DNA from: CAVUAN01 sp963739435
GTDB taxonomy: Bacteria; Acidobacteriota; Thermoanaerobaculia; UBA5066; Gp7-AA6
NCBI GenBank assembly: GCA_963739435.1
Contig: CAVUAN010000006.1
Span: forward strand, 248,001 to 312,000
Direction: 5' to 3'
DNA: 64,000 bases
Shown: positions 30,051 through 39,702 of the stretch, one piece after another
Layout: every line of letters begins with the position of its first letter
Numbering within the stretch: position 1 is the stretch's first letter
The notes under the pieces: model-generated
The model's input: the letters and a program-made list of their open reading frames with translations, nothing else
The model's database searches: none
Told to the model about the DNA's origin: nothing
Position numbers and translations under genes: made by a program

Positions 30051-30938
30051 ATGCCGAGCCCTGCCGCCACTCTGCCTAAGAAAAGCACGAGCGTTCGTCT
30101 TCTTCTGTCGACCCTGCGGACCGTGTTCCCGATCCTGGGCGAGCTCGCCCCTCCCCTGGCGGCTCGCCTGGCCGGCCGGATCTTCGGCACGCCGCCCCGC
30201 CACCGCACCTCCGAGGAAGAGTGGATCGCTCTGTCGCGGGCGACGCCGGGGCGCGTCTCGAGCTCGGGCCGCTCGATTGCGACATGGACCTGGGGGCGGG
30301 GGCCGACGGTCCTCCTCGTGCACGGCTGGGGAAGCCGGGGCGTACGCCTCCACTCGTTCATCGAGCCCTTGGTCGAAAGCGGCTACCGCGTCATCGCGTT
30401 CGATGCGCCCGGTCATGGCGACTCTGAGGGGCGGCGCTCATCGCTGCCCGAGTTTGCGCAGGCGATTGCGGCCGTGGCCGCCGCAGAGGGACCCGTCGAA
30501 GCCGTGATCGCGCACTCTATGGGAGGCCCCTCCACGGCCTTCGCCATGACGCGCGGTTTCGCGGCGCCGCGGCTGGTCTTCATCGCGCCGCCGGCCAACC
30601 CGGGAGCTTTCACCGAACGGTTCGGCCGCGCGCTCGCGATCCCGCAGAACGTCATCGCCCGGATGAGGCGCCATTTCGAGCGCAAATTCGCCATGCGCTG
30701 GGAGAGCCTCGACGTGCCCGGTCTCGCGCCGTTCCTGCGATCAGACCTCCTCGTCGTCCACGACCGCGACGATCTCGAGATCCCATGGACCGACGGCGCG
30801 TCGATCGCGCGGGCCTGGCCGGGGGCGAAGCTCCTGACGACAAGCGGGCTCGGCCACACGCGGATCGTCCATGACCCCGACGTCGTCGCCCGGTCGGTTG
30901 CCTTCCTGACAGCCGGCCGAAACGTCGCCTTCGCCTGA
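30051..30938 (+). CDS. Alpha/beta hydrolase
   Basis: The 295-residue hydrolase has the oxyanion/strand start VLLVHGWGSRG, the nucleophile elbow AHSMGG with Ser near residue 162, an acid in VVHDRDDLE and the catalytic His in GLGHTR near the C-terminus. The fold is that of esterases and lipases; substrate unknown. An N-terminal basic helix may be membrane-associated. It sits in a TetR operon with a GGAGGGAG Shine-Dalgarno. Confidence 0.9.
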   Translation: MPSPAATLPKKSTSVRLLLSTLRTVFPILGELAPPLAARLAGRIFGTPPRHRTSEEEWIALSRATPGRVSSSGRSIATWTWGRGPTVLLVHGWGSRGVRLHSFIEPLVESGYRVIAFDAPGHGDSEGRRSSLPEFAQAIAAVAAAEGPVEAVIAHSMGGPSTAFAMTRGFAAPRLVFIAPPANPGAFTERFGRALAIPQNVIARMRRHFERKFAMRWESLDVPGLAPFLRSDLLVVHDRDDLEIPWTDGASIARAWPGAKLLTTSGLGHTRIVHDPDVVARSVAFLTAGRNVAFA

Positions 30939-30942
30939 AAGA

Positions 30943-30960
30943 GGACGCCTCGGAGCGTCC
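30943..30960 (+). terminator. Hairpin after the hydrolase gene
   Basis: GGACGC-CTCGGA-GCGTCC is a perfect 6-bp stem just after the TGA. No strong T tract follows. Confidence 0.4.
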
Positions 30961-31010
30961 GAGTTCTAGGCGTCTGAACCCGGGTCGGGGTAGGCTTCGC
31001 GGCAAAACCC

Positions 31011-31634
31011 GTGGCCGAATTCGACACCATCCTCGTCAAGGGACTCGTCGTGGGCTTCCTGCTCGCGGCGCCGGTCGGCCCCATCGCGGTCCTCTGCGTG
31101 CAGAGGACATTGACGCAGAGCTGGCTGACGGGCTTTCTCTCCGGCCTCGGGGCCGCCGTGGCCGACGCGATTTACGGCTGCATCGCCGCGCTCGGCCTGA
31201 CTCTCATCTCGAAGCTCTTGATCGAGCACCGCAACTGGCTCCAGGTCGTCGGCGGAGCGTTTCTCTGCATCGTCGGCGTGCGCACGTTCTTCTCGAAGGC
31301 CGTGGAGCGCCGGGCGCCGCCAAAATGGCCAGGGCTCATCGGGGCCTTCTTCTCGGCCCTGTTCCTGACGCTGACAAACCCCATGACTTTTCTGGCATTC
31401 GCGGCGATCTTCGCCTCAGTCGGCCTGGGCAGCGTGCGCGACAGCAAGGTCGACATCGGAGCGCTCGTCCTGGGCGTCTTTCTGGGCTCGGCGCTCTGGT
31501 GGACAGTCCTGATCGGAAGCGCCCACGCATTCCGCTCGAAGATGACGCTCGAGCGCCTCGGCAAACTCAATAAGGTGGCCGGCGTGATCGTGTTCGGCGT
31601 CGGCCTGACGTACCTCTTACTGCCGCGGCACTGA
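31011..31634 (+). CDS. LysE-family exporter
   Basis: The 207-residue membrane protein has six helices. The N-terminal FLLAAPVGPIAVLCVQRTL is the family signature and FFSALFLTLTNPMTFLAF follows in the centre. LysE-type proteins export amino acids or similar solutes through the cytoplasmic membrane. Start is GTG 31011. Its 3' end overlaps the convergent radical-SAM gene by 18 nt. Confidence 0.88.
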   Translation: MAEFDTILVKGLVVGFLLAAPVGPIAVLCVQRTLTQSWLTGFLSGLGAAVADAIYGCIAALGLTLISKLLIEHRNWLQVVGGAFLCIVGVRTFFSKAVERRAPPKWPGLIGAFFSALFLTLTNPMTFLAFAAIFASVGLGSVRDSKVDIGALVLGVFLGSALWWTVLIGSAHAFRSKMTLERLGKLNKVAGVIVFGVGLTYLLLPRH

Positions 31635-33182
31635 CGGAGCCGTGAATTCAGGCGCCTCTTTCTCTGACTTTAGGTAGGCGTTGGGATCGTGATCGAGCGC
31701 GCCTGCCGGCAGCCACTTCCACAGCGGCCCGAGGTCCTCGCGCACCCTGTCGGAATAGAACGCCGGCAGCTCGCTCGTCTCCTGGTTAAAATAGCGCCGA
31801 ACGTGCGTGTCAGCGTCGAGCCGCCGCCGCACTTCCGTGTAGTGCTTGATCCGGCCGAACCCTTCCGATGACACAGCCCGGACCAGGTTCAGCCACCGCG
31901 GAACCGTCGCCCTCGTCGCTCGGAATCGGTTGACGATTGCTCGCCCGGAGAACGTGTACCTGGTCAGGGCAATGACGTGATCGTAGAAGTCATTCCAGGG
32001 ATAGTTCTTCGGCTTGATGTTCATGGCGTGATTGTTGTCGAGGAACTGGAACGGGAACGGCAGCACGCGATTGGCGCGCTGGTATTGGAGGTTGAGCGGC
32101 GCCGCACGCCCGAACGCGGAGAGGAGCGAATACCCGGGAAACGCCCCGGGTGTCAGGTCCACGAAGCGTTTTGTCAGCTCGAAGGGCTCCGCCCCTGCGT
32201 CCGAGTCGAGGCCGAGCACGAAATTGGTCTGAACGTAGGGCACATATCTGAGGATCTGATTGACGTGCTCGGAGACCTGGCGGACCTTGTCCATCCCTTT
32301 GTGCTGGCCGGTCTTCGACTTGTCGCCGAGCTCGTACCAGGACTCCACCCCGGGCAGAAGGGCCTTGAAACCGCTGCGCTGGAGGCGCTTGAGATGGGGC
32401 TCCGACAGAAGGGACAGGCTGCTTTCCGCGGCAAAATCAATCCGGCCGGGCGGGACCGCCGCGTCGATCGCATCCAGGGTCTTGTCGAATTGGACCCCGA
32501 AGTTCGGATCATGCCAGCCGACGCGCGGCCGCTTCAGGGTTCGCACGAGGAACCGCAGGTCATCGCTCAAGACGGAGAGGTCGAGCGGCTGATAAGGGAC
32601 AACCGAATCGATACAAAAGCTGCAGGTGTAGGGACACCCCAGGCTACCGAGCATCGGCACGAGCTTCAGGACGGGGGCCTTTCGGAGCGTCGGCTCGATG
32701 AACTTCCAGCGTTCCCGCACCCCGGGGAGCGTCAGGGGCTGCCGCTTCGCCGCAAGATGCACGCCGATCGGCCGGTGTGGGGAGCATTCCTGCAACACCT
32801 CACGAACCAGGGCCTGGTCGGTGAAGCCGAGGACATAGTCGAAGTACTTCCGGGAGTCCTCCGGGTAGCAGCGTGCGTGGGGCCCGCCCAGAACGGTGAC
32901 GGCTCCCTTCGATCGGAACAGGTTGGAGAGGGCGTAGGCGAGAAGCGCAGACTCCGTAAACGCGCCGATGAAGACGAGTTCGACGCCCTCCGGCAGCTCC
33001 TCGACCAGATTCTCAAAGCCCGTGTAACAGATGAGGGTGACCTCGTGCCCCTCGGCTTCGCACCAGGTCCCGATGACCTGGGGCATGATGCTGGCGAGAT
33101 TCGCGTTCATGACGCGCGCGTACAAAGCACGGGTCGGCCCCTTGGTGACGAGATCGATGACGCCAACGCGCAGCTTACGCAC
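31617..33182 (-). CDS. B12-binding radical SAM protein
   Basis: The 521-residue protein carries a cobalamin-binding Rossmann domain (residues 1-140; VTVLGGPHARCYPEDSRKYF) and a radical SAM domain with CxxxCxxC (Cys183, Cys187, Cys190, in GCPYTCSFC). The C-terminal third is unassigned. Members carry out methylations, rearrangements or cyclisations. It is the last gene of a minus-strand operon, 6 nt after the NUDIX gene. Confidence 0.88.
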   Translation of the reverse strand: MRKLRVGVIDLVTKGPTRALYARVMNANLASIMPQVIGTWCEAEGHEVTLICYTGFENLVEELPEGVELVFIGAFTESALLAYALSNLFRSKGAVTVLGGPHARCYPEDSRKYFDYVLGFTDQALVREVLQECSPHRPIGVHLAAKRQPLTLPGVRERWKFIEPTLRKAPVLKLVPMLGSLGCPYTCSFCIDSVVPYQPLDLSVLSDDLRFLVRTLKRPRVGWHDPNFGVQFDKTLDAIDAAVPPGRIDFAAESSLSLLSEPHLKRLQRSGFKALLPGVESWYELGDKSKTGQHKGMDKVRQVSEHVNQILRYVPYVQTNFVLGLDSDAGAEPFELTKRFVDLTPGAFPGYSLLSAFGRAAPLNLQYQRANRVLPFPFQFLDNNHAMNIKPKNYPWNDFYDHVIALTRYTFSGRAIVNRFRATRATVPRWLNLVRAVSSEGFGRIKHYTEVRRRLDADTHVRRYFNQETSELPAFYSDRVREDLGPLWKWLPAGALDHDPNAYLKSEKEAPEFTAPSVPRQ

Positions 33183-33188
33183 GAGAGC

Positions 33189-33746
33189 TCATCCCTCTCC
33201 CAGTAGCTTCACCGCTTTGCGCAGCGCCCGGACGACCGAGGAGTCGACACCGGCCGCGACGGCCTCCTCGAAGGTGAACCAGCGCGCGTCGCGCGTCTCT
33301 TCGGGCTGCGGCGTCAGGCTTGTTTCTGTCGTGGTGGCGAGGAAGCGCAGGTCGAAGTGGAAATGCGCTGGCTCTTTTTTCCGCGCGGGTATGGGGTGCA
33401 CGTCGACATCAAAGGGCACGCTGCCCCTGGGTTCGAGTTGGGAGACTCCGGTTTCTTCTCGGGCCTCCCGCAGGGCCGTCGCCAGGACGTCCGCGTCGGT
33501 TTCGTCCGTGTGGCCGCCCGGCTGGAGCCATCTGTCGAGCTTCCGGTGGTAGACGAGCAGAAAAGCCGAGCCGTCGGGCCGGCCGATGACCGCGCTGCCG
33601 GTGATGTGGCCCTCGGCATTGTCGCGGGCAAACGGGTCGGGCGAGAGGGACAGGAAACGGAGCAGGCGCAGGAGTGATCCTTCCTCCTCCGCGTCGGCGG
33701 CGGGGTGGTGCGCCAGCATCGCGATGAGCCGCCCGGCTTCGATCAC
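33189..33746 (-). CDS. NUDIX hydrolase
   Basis: The 185-residue protein has the Nudix box GGHTDETDADVLATALREAR followed by EETGV, with D in place of the first E, a variant seen in this subgroup. It hydrolyses nucleoside diphosphates linked to another moiety; substrate unknown. Start overlaps the upstream stop by 4 nt. Confidence 0.9.
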   Translation of the reverse strand: MIEAGRLIAMLAHHPAADAEEEGSLLRLLRFLSLSPDPFARDNAEGHITGSAVIGRPDGSAFLLVYHRKLDRWLQPGGHTDETDADVLATALREAREETGVSQLEPRGSVPFDVDVHPIPARKKEPAHFHFDLRFLATTTETSLTPQPEETRDARWFTFEEAVAAGVDSSVVRALRKAVKLLGEG

Positions 33747-36046
33747 TTCCTCAGAACCTGAAAGAGGTTGCTGTAATCGTCCGTCCAGAGGCGCGACGGT
33801 TTCTCGGGATCCAGCTCCCAGGCGTCCTCGTCGATGCCGGACCGCTGGAGCACGTCGCCGACGGGCGCCAGCAGAATCCAGGTGCTTCCCCAGTAGAGGG
33901 TCCCGTCATCGATATCGATGACCGAGGCATCGAGGTGCAATGACTCGGCGAGCGCCTTGACGACCGGCTCGAGATCGAGATACCGGTTGGAGATGTGAAT
34001 CGCGAGGATGCCGTCGGGCCGCTCGAGATGGGCGAGATAGACGGAGACCGCTTCGCGCGTCAGCAGATGCACCGGGATCGAGTCGCTCGAGAAGGCGTCG
34101 ATGGCGAGAATGTCGAAGTGCTGCGGCTGGCCCGCGGCCAGCTCCCGCTCGAGCGAAAGCCGGGCGTCGCCCTGCACGACCTGCACGGTGCCCAGGCAGT
34201 CGGAGAGATACGTGAAGACGTGGTGCGGGCCCAGCGACAGTTGCACGACGTCCGGGTTGATGTCGTAGAAGCGGACAGTGTCGCCCAGGTGCGCGAAGCT
34301 GGCGATCGTGCCCACACCCAGGCCGACGACGCCGATACGCAGGCCCACGGGGCGGTGCGGGTGCAGGAGGATCGCCAGGCCGATACCGCTGTTGGCGCTG
34401 TAGTAGGAGGTGCCCAGACGCCTCTTGTCCGGCGTCTGGTACTGGACGCCGTGGACGATGCGCCCATGGCGCAGCCGGAGCAGGTGCAGGTCCGGGAACT
34501 CCTTGTTCTGCTCTTCGACGGTCAGGACGCCGTAGAAGTTGCGCGTGATCGACACCGAATCCCGGTGGAACTCCAGGACGTCCGCCCGGAGCACGACGGC
34601 CAGAAACGCCAGGGAGACCGTCAGGCAAGTCGTCGCAAAGACGGGGCGCCCTCGGCGCCACCACCCGGCCATCGTGAGCGCCATCAGGACGAGGAGGAGG
34701 AGAAGGCCTCCGGCCAGCAGAGCGCCCTGCTTGAACGACGCGAAGGCCTTGCCAACGAAATCGACAGCGGCATCGAACCAACCGCGCTCGCGCACCCGGA
34801 GAATGAGAGCCGCAAACGCGAGCAGCACGGCGAGCGCGGGCCAGGGGCGGCCGGCGCGCAGCCACGACCTCTCGTCCCGCAGGAGCGCAACGACCGCGAG
34901 CAGGCCGGCGAGCAGGAGACCGAGGTGGAACTCCCAGTACCCGTCGAAGACGCGGGGCGCGACGACACCCACCAGGACTCCGCCCAACGCACCGCCGGCC
35001 GCGACCATCAGGTAGAAAGCGGTCAGGTGCCGGCTCCCGGGCTTCAGGCGCGCCAGCTCGCCATGGCAGACCATGCAGACGGCAAAAAAGGCGAAGAGGT
35101 AGGCGCCCACCTGCAGGACGAGCCCGGCCGAGAAGCCCTGGTTCAGCACGTAGGCCGCTGCCCCGAGGCCGAGCGCCAGCAGGGGGCCGAAGAGGCCGCG
35201 GCGGTAGATCCTGTCGCTCTCGAAGCAGAGGATGAAAGAGAGCAGGTACAGGCTCAGCGGGACAACCCAGAGAAACGGCATCGCCGCGACTTCCTGGCAG
35301 AGCTGGTTGGTCGTGGCGAGAAGCATCACGGAGGCGCAGGCCGAGAGGCCGAGCCACATGAGGCGGCGCGAGGTCTCCGGCGCGGCCTCCGCGGGCCCGG
35401 CCGCGGCGGCGGCGGCAAGCGGCCCGGCAGCCGCTGCGCCCGACGCGGAAAAGCGCCCGGCGCAAAACCCGGCGCCCGCCGCAAAGAGGACGAAACCGCC
35501 CGCCCAGGCCAGCGCCTGGGAATGGAGCGTCAGCTTCGGCTCGGCCACGAAGGGATACGTCACGAGAGCGAGGAGCGAGCCCGCGTTGGAGAGGGCATAG
35601 AGCCGGTAGGGCGATACACCCGGGTGCTCGCGCGCGAACCAGGCCTGCAGGAGAGGCCCGGTCGTCGCGAGCAGGAAATACGGCAGGCCAACGGTGACTC
35701 CGAGAAGGGCGAGGATGCGCAAGATCGGGCTCTCCGGGTCCGGCGGTTTCCAGGATGGCCCCGGGAGGATCGGCGACTTCCAGAAGACCGTCGCCAGCGC
35801 GAGACCCGCGAGCGCCAGGGCGAGCAGGGTGACGTGCACCCGGCGCTGCATGCGGGGCGTGAGGCGGCTCGCGAGGGCATGCGCGTAGGCATAGCCGCAC
35901 AGGAGCGCGAGCTGAAAGAAGAGCATGCACGTCGTCCACACGGCCGGCGCGCCGCCAAACCAGGGCAGGATGGCCTTGCCGATCAGGGGCTGGATCTGGA
36001 AGAGGAGAAACGCCGAGAGGAAGATCGTCAGCGCGTACGCGAACAT
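33743..36046 (-). CDS. Membrane-fused spermidine-synthase-like protein
   Basis: The 767-residue product has an N-terminal block of about a dozen membrane helices (MFAYALTIFLSAFLLFQIQP to about residue 490) and a C-terminal methyltransferase-like Rossmann domain (IGVVGLGVGTIASFAHLGDT, VRFYDINPDVVQLS, FDILAIDAFSSDSIPVHLLT). This membrane/spermidine-synthase fusion is widespread in Acidobacteriota and probably transfers an aminopropyl or related group. ATG 36046 gives 13 nt to the upstream kinase stop. Confidence 0.85.
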   Translation of the reverse strand: MFAYALTIFLSAFLLFQIQPLIGKAILPWFGGAPAVWTTCMLFFQLALLCGYAYAHALASRLTPRMQRRVHVTLLALALAGLALATVFWKSPILPGPSWKPPDPESPILRILALLGVTVGLPYFLLATTGPLLQAWFAREHPGVSPYRLYALSNAGSLLALVTYPFVAEPKLTLHSQALAWAGGFVLFAAGAGFCAGRFSASGAAAAGPLAAAAAAGPAEAAPETSRRLMWLGLSACASVMLLATTNQLCQEVAAMPFLWVVPLSLYLLSFILCFESDRIYRRGLFGPLLALGLGAAAYVLNQGFSAGLVLQVGAYLFAFFAVCMVCHGELARLKPGSRHLTAFYLMVAAGGALGGVLVGVVAPRVFDGYWEFHLGLLLAGLLAVVALLRDERSWLRAGRPWPALAVLLAFAALILRVRERGWFDAAVDFVGKAFASFKQGALLAGGLLLLLVLMALTMAGWWRRGRPVFATTCLTVSLAFLAVVLRADVLEFHRDSVSITRNFYGVLTVEEQNKEFPDLHLLRLRHGRIVHGVQYQTPDKRRLGTSYYSANSGIGLAILLHPHRPVGLRIGVVGLGVGTIASFAHLGDTVRFYDINPDVVQLSLGPHHVFTYLSDCLGTVQVVQGDARLSLERELAAGQPQHFDILAIDAFSSDSIPVHLLTREAVSVYLAHLERPDGILAIHISNRYLDLEPVVKALAESLHLDASVIDIDDGTLYWGSTWILLAPVGDVLQRSGIDEDAWELDPEKPSRLWTDDYSNLFQVLRK

Positions 36047-36059
36047 CGAGGGCGGCAGT

Positions 36060-38213
36060 CTACCTTTCGCGAACCGGGGCGAGGCGGCGGGCGCCGGTCG
36101 TGATCGTGCCGGCGTCGCCGGCGGCATCGCGGGCGGCCCGGGCCGCGGCCTCGACGGCGGGGCCCCGCTCCTTCCACCACGCCTCGGCCATCGCCTCGGT
36201 CCAGGGCGGGATGCCCGCGCAGGCCGTCAGGCGCGAGCGCAGCTCGCGCGCTGAAGCGGGGCGCGCCTCGGGCTTGAAGGCGAGGCACTCGAGCACGAGC
36301 GCCGAGAGGGCGGGAGGCACGGGCTCCTTTGGCCCGACAGGAGGCAGCGGCGGGCCCCGCCGCTGACGCGCGTAGATCTCGAGGGCCGTCGCTCCGGAAA
36401 AAGGCGAGGTGCCGGACAAGAGGAAGTACGCCACGGCGCCCAGCCCGTAGATGTCGAGCCGAGCGTCGACGGCATGGGGACTCGTGACGCCTTCGGGCGC
36501 GAGATACAGCGGTGTGCCGAGCAGGGAGCCGTCCTGCGACACGGCCACGTGGGCCCCCACGGGCAAGGGACCGGCATGAGACGGCGCGGCGTCGACCGCG
36601 CCCAGATCTTTGACGAGGCCGAAGTCGAGCACCTTCAGGAAATCGTAGATGCCGCCGGCAATGCAGGCCATCAGGTTGGCCGGCTTGATGTCGCGGTGGA
36701 TCAGCCCGGCGGCGTGCGCCTCGGCGAGCGCGCCGCAGGCCTGGTCGAGGAGGAACACGACCCGGCCTGCAGGCAACGGCCCGTCGATCGAGACGAGGTG
36801 CTGCAGGTTGACGCCGCGCAGGAGCTCCATCGCGTAGTAGAAGACGCCCTTCTCGGTGCGGCCGTAGTCGTAGATCGCGATCGTGCTCGGGTGCGTGAGA
36901 GCGGAGGTCAGCTGCACTTCGCGCTCGAAGCGGGCGAGCGCCCGCTCGCCGGCGACTCCGGGCGCGAGCAGCTTGATCGCCGTCGGCCGGCGCAGCAGCG
37001 CGTGGCGCGCTTCGTAGACGACGCCCATGGCGCCCCGCCCGAGCCGGCCCACGAGCGTGTAGGGACCGACGCGCTCGACCCGGCGGCGCAGCTGGACGAT
37101 GGCGCGCAGGGCCGTCACGGCGACCAGAGCCAATGCGGAGAGGAGCGCTCCAATGAGAAAAACTGTCCAGCCGCGGATGGCTGAAGCAAAGCCCCGGGGC
37201 CGCGCCGCCACGCGCAGCCACCAACCGTGATTGGGATTGGAGAGCGGCATCTCAAAGAAGTGCGCCGGCGCATCCAGGCGGGCGAGCGATTCATAAGCGC
37301 CCGTTTCGCTTTCGTAGAGCCTCGTCCGGCTCTCGCAGCCTGCCCGGACCTGTCCGATAAAGCGAACCGCAGGCCCTCGGTCGAGACCGGCCCGATTGAT
37401 GCGTCGAGAAGGGGCTTCAAACGGAAGACCGCGAGCAGGAAGCCACGCAACGTGGCGCGGCGGCCGGCCATCGAGCCGGGTGGCTCGAGCGAAGGAAAGA
37501 CGGGCTGGTAGATCACGACCGAGAACACGTCCCCTTTGTTCGCGTCCTCGATCAGGCGGAAACGGCGGGAGGCGGCCGATCAACCCGATGTCCCGGGCGC
37601 GCTCGGCCACCGGCCAGCGGAAGCGGGTCCGCCACGATGTCGAAGCCGATCGCTTCGAGGCTCGGCGGTTCCATGAAATGGATCGGCCCGTACTCGGATC
37701 GCGGCCACATCGGAATGCGCCGTCCTGAAGGCGTCGAAGGCTCCAGAATCGGTAGTCGGACAGGCCAGCCTTCTGCGCCTCGGCCTCGTAGGCTTCTCGC
37801 TCGGCAGCTGGAACGATCGGCATCCACTCGAGCGCGTAGATCGAGGGGTACTGCTGGAGAAGCGGCGCGACGAAGTTGTGGAACTTCTCTCGCGTCACAT
37901 TTCGGATCAGCAGAGGAAGAGCCCGTGAACGGCGGCCAGCGCTCCGAGCGGCCGCTCGAGCCCGCTCGTCGATGGCGGCGTGGAGGCGCCGGGCTCGGGC
38001 GTCGACGTCGAGCTCGAAGCGCTCCCGGTCGCGCGTGGCGTAGAGCCATCCGCCGCCGGCCGACAGCGCGACCAGAACGAGTGCGACGCCCACGTCGCGC
38101 CGCTTGATCGCGTCGCGCCAGGCGGACACTCCCCGGCGAAAGCTCCCTGTCAGGCTCGTGCGCGAGGCGCGGACTCGTGAGGGGCTCGTCGCGGGGTCGG
38201 GGGCCTCCGGCAT
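36060..38213 (-). CDS. CHASE-domain Ser/Thr protein kinase (several frameshifts)
   Basis: A membrane helix (ALVLVALSAGGGWLY) precedes a CHASE sensor: FHNFVAPLLQQYPSIYALEW near residue 150; then, in shifted frames, IHFMEPPSLEAIGFDIV and VFSVVIYQPVFPSLEPPG. A second membrane helix (TVFLIGALLSALALVAVTAL) leads to a PknB-like kinase with RLGRGAMGVVYEA, HRDIKPANLM and DFGLVK. Single-base shifts break the frame in the CHASE part between about 37380 and 37640. CHASE usually occurs in histidine kinases or cyclases, so the fusion is notable. It heads a four-gene operon. Confidence 0.75.
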   Translation of the reverse strand: MPEAPDPATSPSRVRASRTSLTGSFRRGVSAWRDAIKRRDVGVALVLVALSAGGGWLYATRDRERFELDVDARARRLHAAIDERARAAARSAGRRSRALPLLIRNVTREKFHNFVAPLLQQYPSIYALEWMPIVPAAEREAYEAEAQKAGLSDYRFWSLRRLQDGAFRCGRDPSTGRSISWNRRASKRSASTSWRTRFRWPVAERARDIGLIGRLPPFPPDRGREQRGRVLGRDLPARLSFARATRLDGRPPRHVAWLPARGLPFEAPSRRINRAGLDRGPAVRFIGQVRAGCESRTRLYESETGAYESLARLDAPAHFFEMPLSNPNHGWWLRVAARPRGFASAIRGWTVFLIGALLSALALVAVTALRAIVQLRRRVERVGPYTLVGRLGRGAMGVVYEARHALLRRPTAIKLLAPGVAGERALARFEREVQLTSALTHPSTIAIYDYGRTEKGVFYYAMELLRGVNLQHLVSIDGPLPAGRVVFLLDQACGALAEAHAAGLIHRDIKPANLMACIAGGIYDFLKVLDFGLVKDLGAVDAAPSHAGPLPVGAHVAVSQDGSLLGTPLYLAPEGVTSPHAVDARLDIYGLGAVAYFLLSGTSPFSGATALEIYARQRRGPPLPPVGPKEPVPPALSALVLECLAFKPEARPASARELRSRLTACAGIPPWTEAMAEAWWKERGPAVEAAARAARDAAGDAGTITTGARRLAPVRER

Positions 38214-38312
38214 GCCGGGGATTATCTGGCTGCAGGGGCCGCCGGGGCGGCCAATGCGAACAAATCCGGCCAATTTGCGTAAGGAAGGTGTGCCGGCCTA
38301 AGCACCGGCCCC

Positions 38313-39593
38313 ATGACAGACGTAGCAATGGAACAGCGCCCCCGGGGGCCTTTCGGACGAACGTTGAGGTTTTTCATGAAGAAGAAACGCTGGCTCTGGC
38401 TGGTCATTGTCGTCCTTGCGGCAGGCGCCGCCGTCGTGGCCGCGCGCGGCCGCGACAAGGCCGACCCGAAGCCCGAGGCGAGCCCCTTCCGGCTCGGCAA
38501 GGTCCAGGCCGAAGACCTGCAGGTGTCCGTTCGCGAGGTCGGCGTCGTCGACCCCTTCACCAAGGTGGACGTCAAGTCGGCGGTTTCGGGACGAGTCCTC
38601 TCTTTGAAGGTACGAGAGGGGGCTATCGTCAAGACGGGCGACCTGCTGGCCGAAATTGAGCCGGACGTGAACCAGGCCCAGACACTCTCGGACGTCCAGG
38701 GCGGGCTGCGGCAGGAAGAGTTGAAGCTCCAGGACGCCCAGCGCGACTACACCAACCAGAAATCCCTGTTCGACAACGGACTCATCGGCCGGGACGCCCT
38801 CCGGTCCTCCGAGATCCGGCTCGACCAGGCGAAAGAGAGCCTCAATTCCGCCAAGCTGCGGTACCAGATCGTCGAAGACCGCGGCATTCCGATCTCCGGC
38901 AACGCCGCGTCGCAGAAGGCGCGCGTGACCGCCCCGATGACGGGCGTCGTCATCAAGAAGGGCGTCGAGCTCGGCGAGACCGTCACCTCCGGCGTGTCCT
39001 CCTTCAACGCCGGAACGGTGCTCTTCACGGTCGCCGACCTGAAGTCGCTCATCATCCGCGTCAACCTGAACGAGGTCGACATCGCGAAGGTGCATGTCGG
39101 GCAGCCCGCTCGGATCACGCTCGACGCGTACCCCCAGAAGACCTTCACCGGCAAAGTCACTTTCGTGGCTCCGGCCGCGGACCTGATCGAGAAGATCAAG
39201 GTCTTCAAAATCGAGGTCACGCTCGACGAGCTCACCGAAGCCTTTCACACGGGCATGAGCGCCAATGTCGAGGTCCTGGGCGAGCAGCGCGCGAAGGCCG
39301 TCTCGATCCCTCTCGAGGCGCTGCAGAAGAAAGACGGCAAGACCGTGGCCTTCCGCCTGAAGGACAACCTCACGCCCGGGCAGCTCAAGGCGGCCAAGGA
39401 CGCCCTGACCGGACGCAACAAGTTCATCTGGCTCTCGGACCACTGGAAGGATTACTTCGAAGCCGTCCCCGTGACGGCCGGCATCGCGACACTCGAGCGC
39501 GTCGAGATCCTCGCCGGCCTCAAGGCCGGCCAGCAGGTGGCTCTCGAAGACCCCTCGAAGAAGCGCGTCGAAAAAGACGACGACACGGACTAG
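38313..39593 (+). CDS. RND/MacA-type periplasmic adaptor
   Basis: The 426-residue protein has an N-terminal anchor (LWLVIVVLAAGAAVVAA), biotinyl-lipoyl halves (VKSAVSGRVLSLKVREGAIV, ARVTAPMTGVVIKKGVELGE), a coiled-coil hairpin of about 90 residues (QEELKLQDAQRDYTNQK...) and a beta-barrel. It is the adaptor of a MacAB-like export system with the following ATPase and permease genes; the outer-membrane partner is not in the window. The start could also be ATG 38328 or 38376. Confidence 0.88.
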   Translation: MTDVAMEQRPRGPFGRTLRFFMKKKRWLWLVIVVLAAGAAVVAARGRDKADPKPEASPFRLGKVQAEDLQVSVREVGVVDPFTKVDVKSAVSGRVLSLKVREGAIVKTGDLLAEIEPDVNQAQTLSDVQGGLRQEELKLQDAQRDYTNQKSLFDNGLIGRDALRSSEIRLDQAKESLNSAKLRYQIVEDRGIPISGNAASQKARVTAPMTGVVIKKGVELGETVTSGVSSFNAGTVLFTVADLKSLIIRVNLNEVDIAKVHVGQPARITLDAYPQKTFTGKVTFVAPAADLIEKIKVFKIEVTLDELTEAFHTGMSANVEVLGEQRAKAVSIPLEALQKKDGKTVAFRLKDNLTPGQLKAAKDALTGRNKFIWLSDHWKDYFEAVPVTAGIATLERVEILAGLKAGQQVALEDPSKKRVEKDDDTD

Positions 39594-39702
39594 GGAACGG
39601 TGATCTGGATCGGGTGACGGTGATTGTCGTTGGAATCCTCGTTCGCCCAAATCACCAGATCGACCGATGCAATCAATCGATTGGCGAGCGGAGCGAAGCA
39701 CC

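Noticed and set aside
33995..36103. 702-residue plus-strand ORF
   Set aside because: Antisense shadow of the spermidine-synthase-like gene with low-complexity Arg/Glu-rich sequence.
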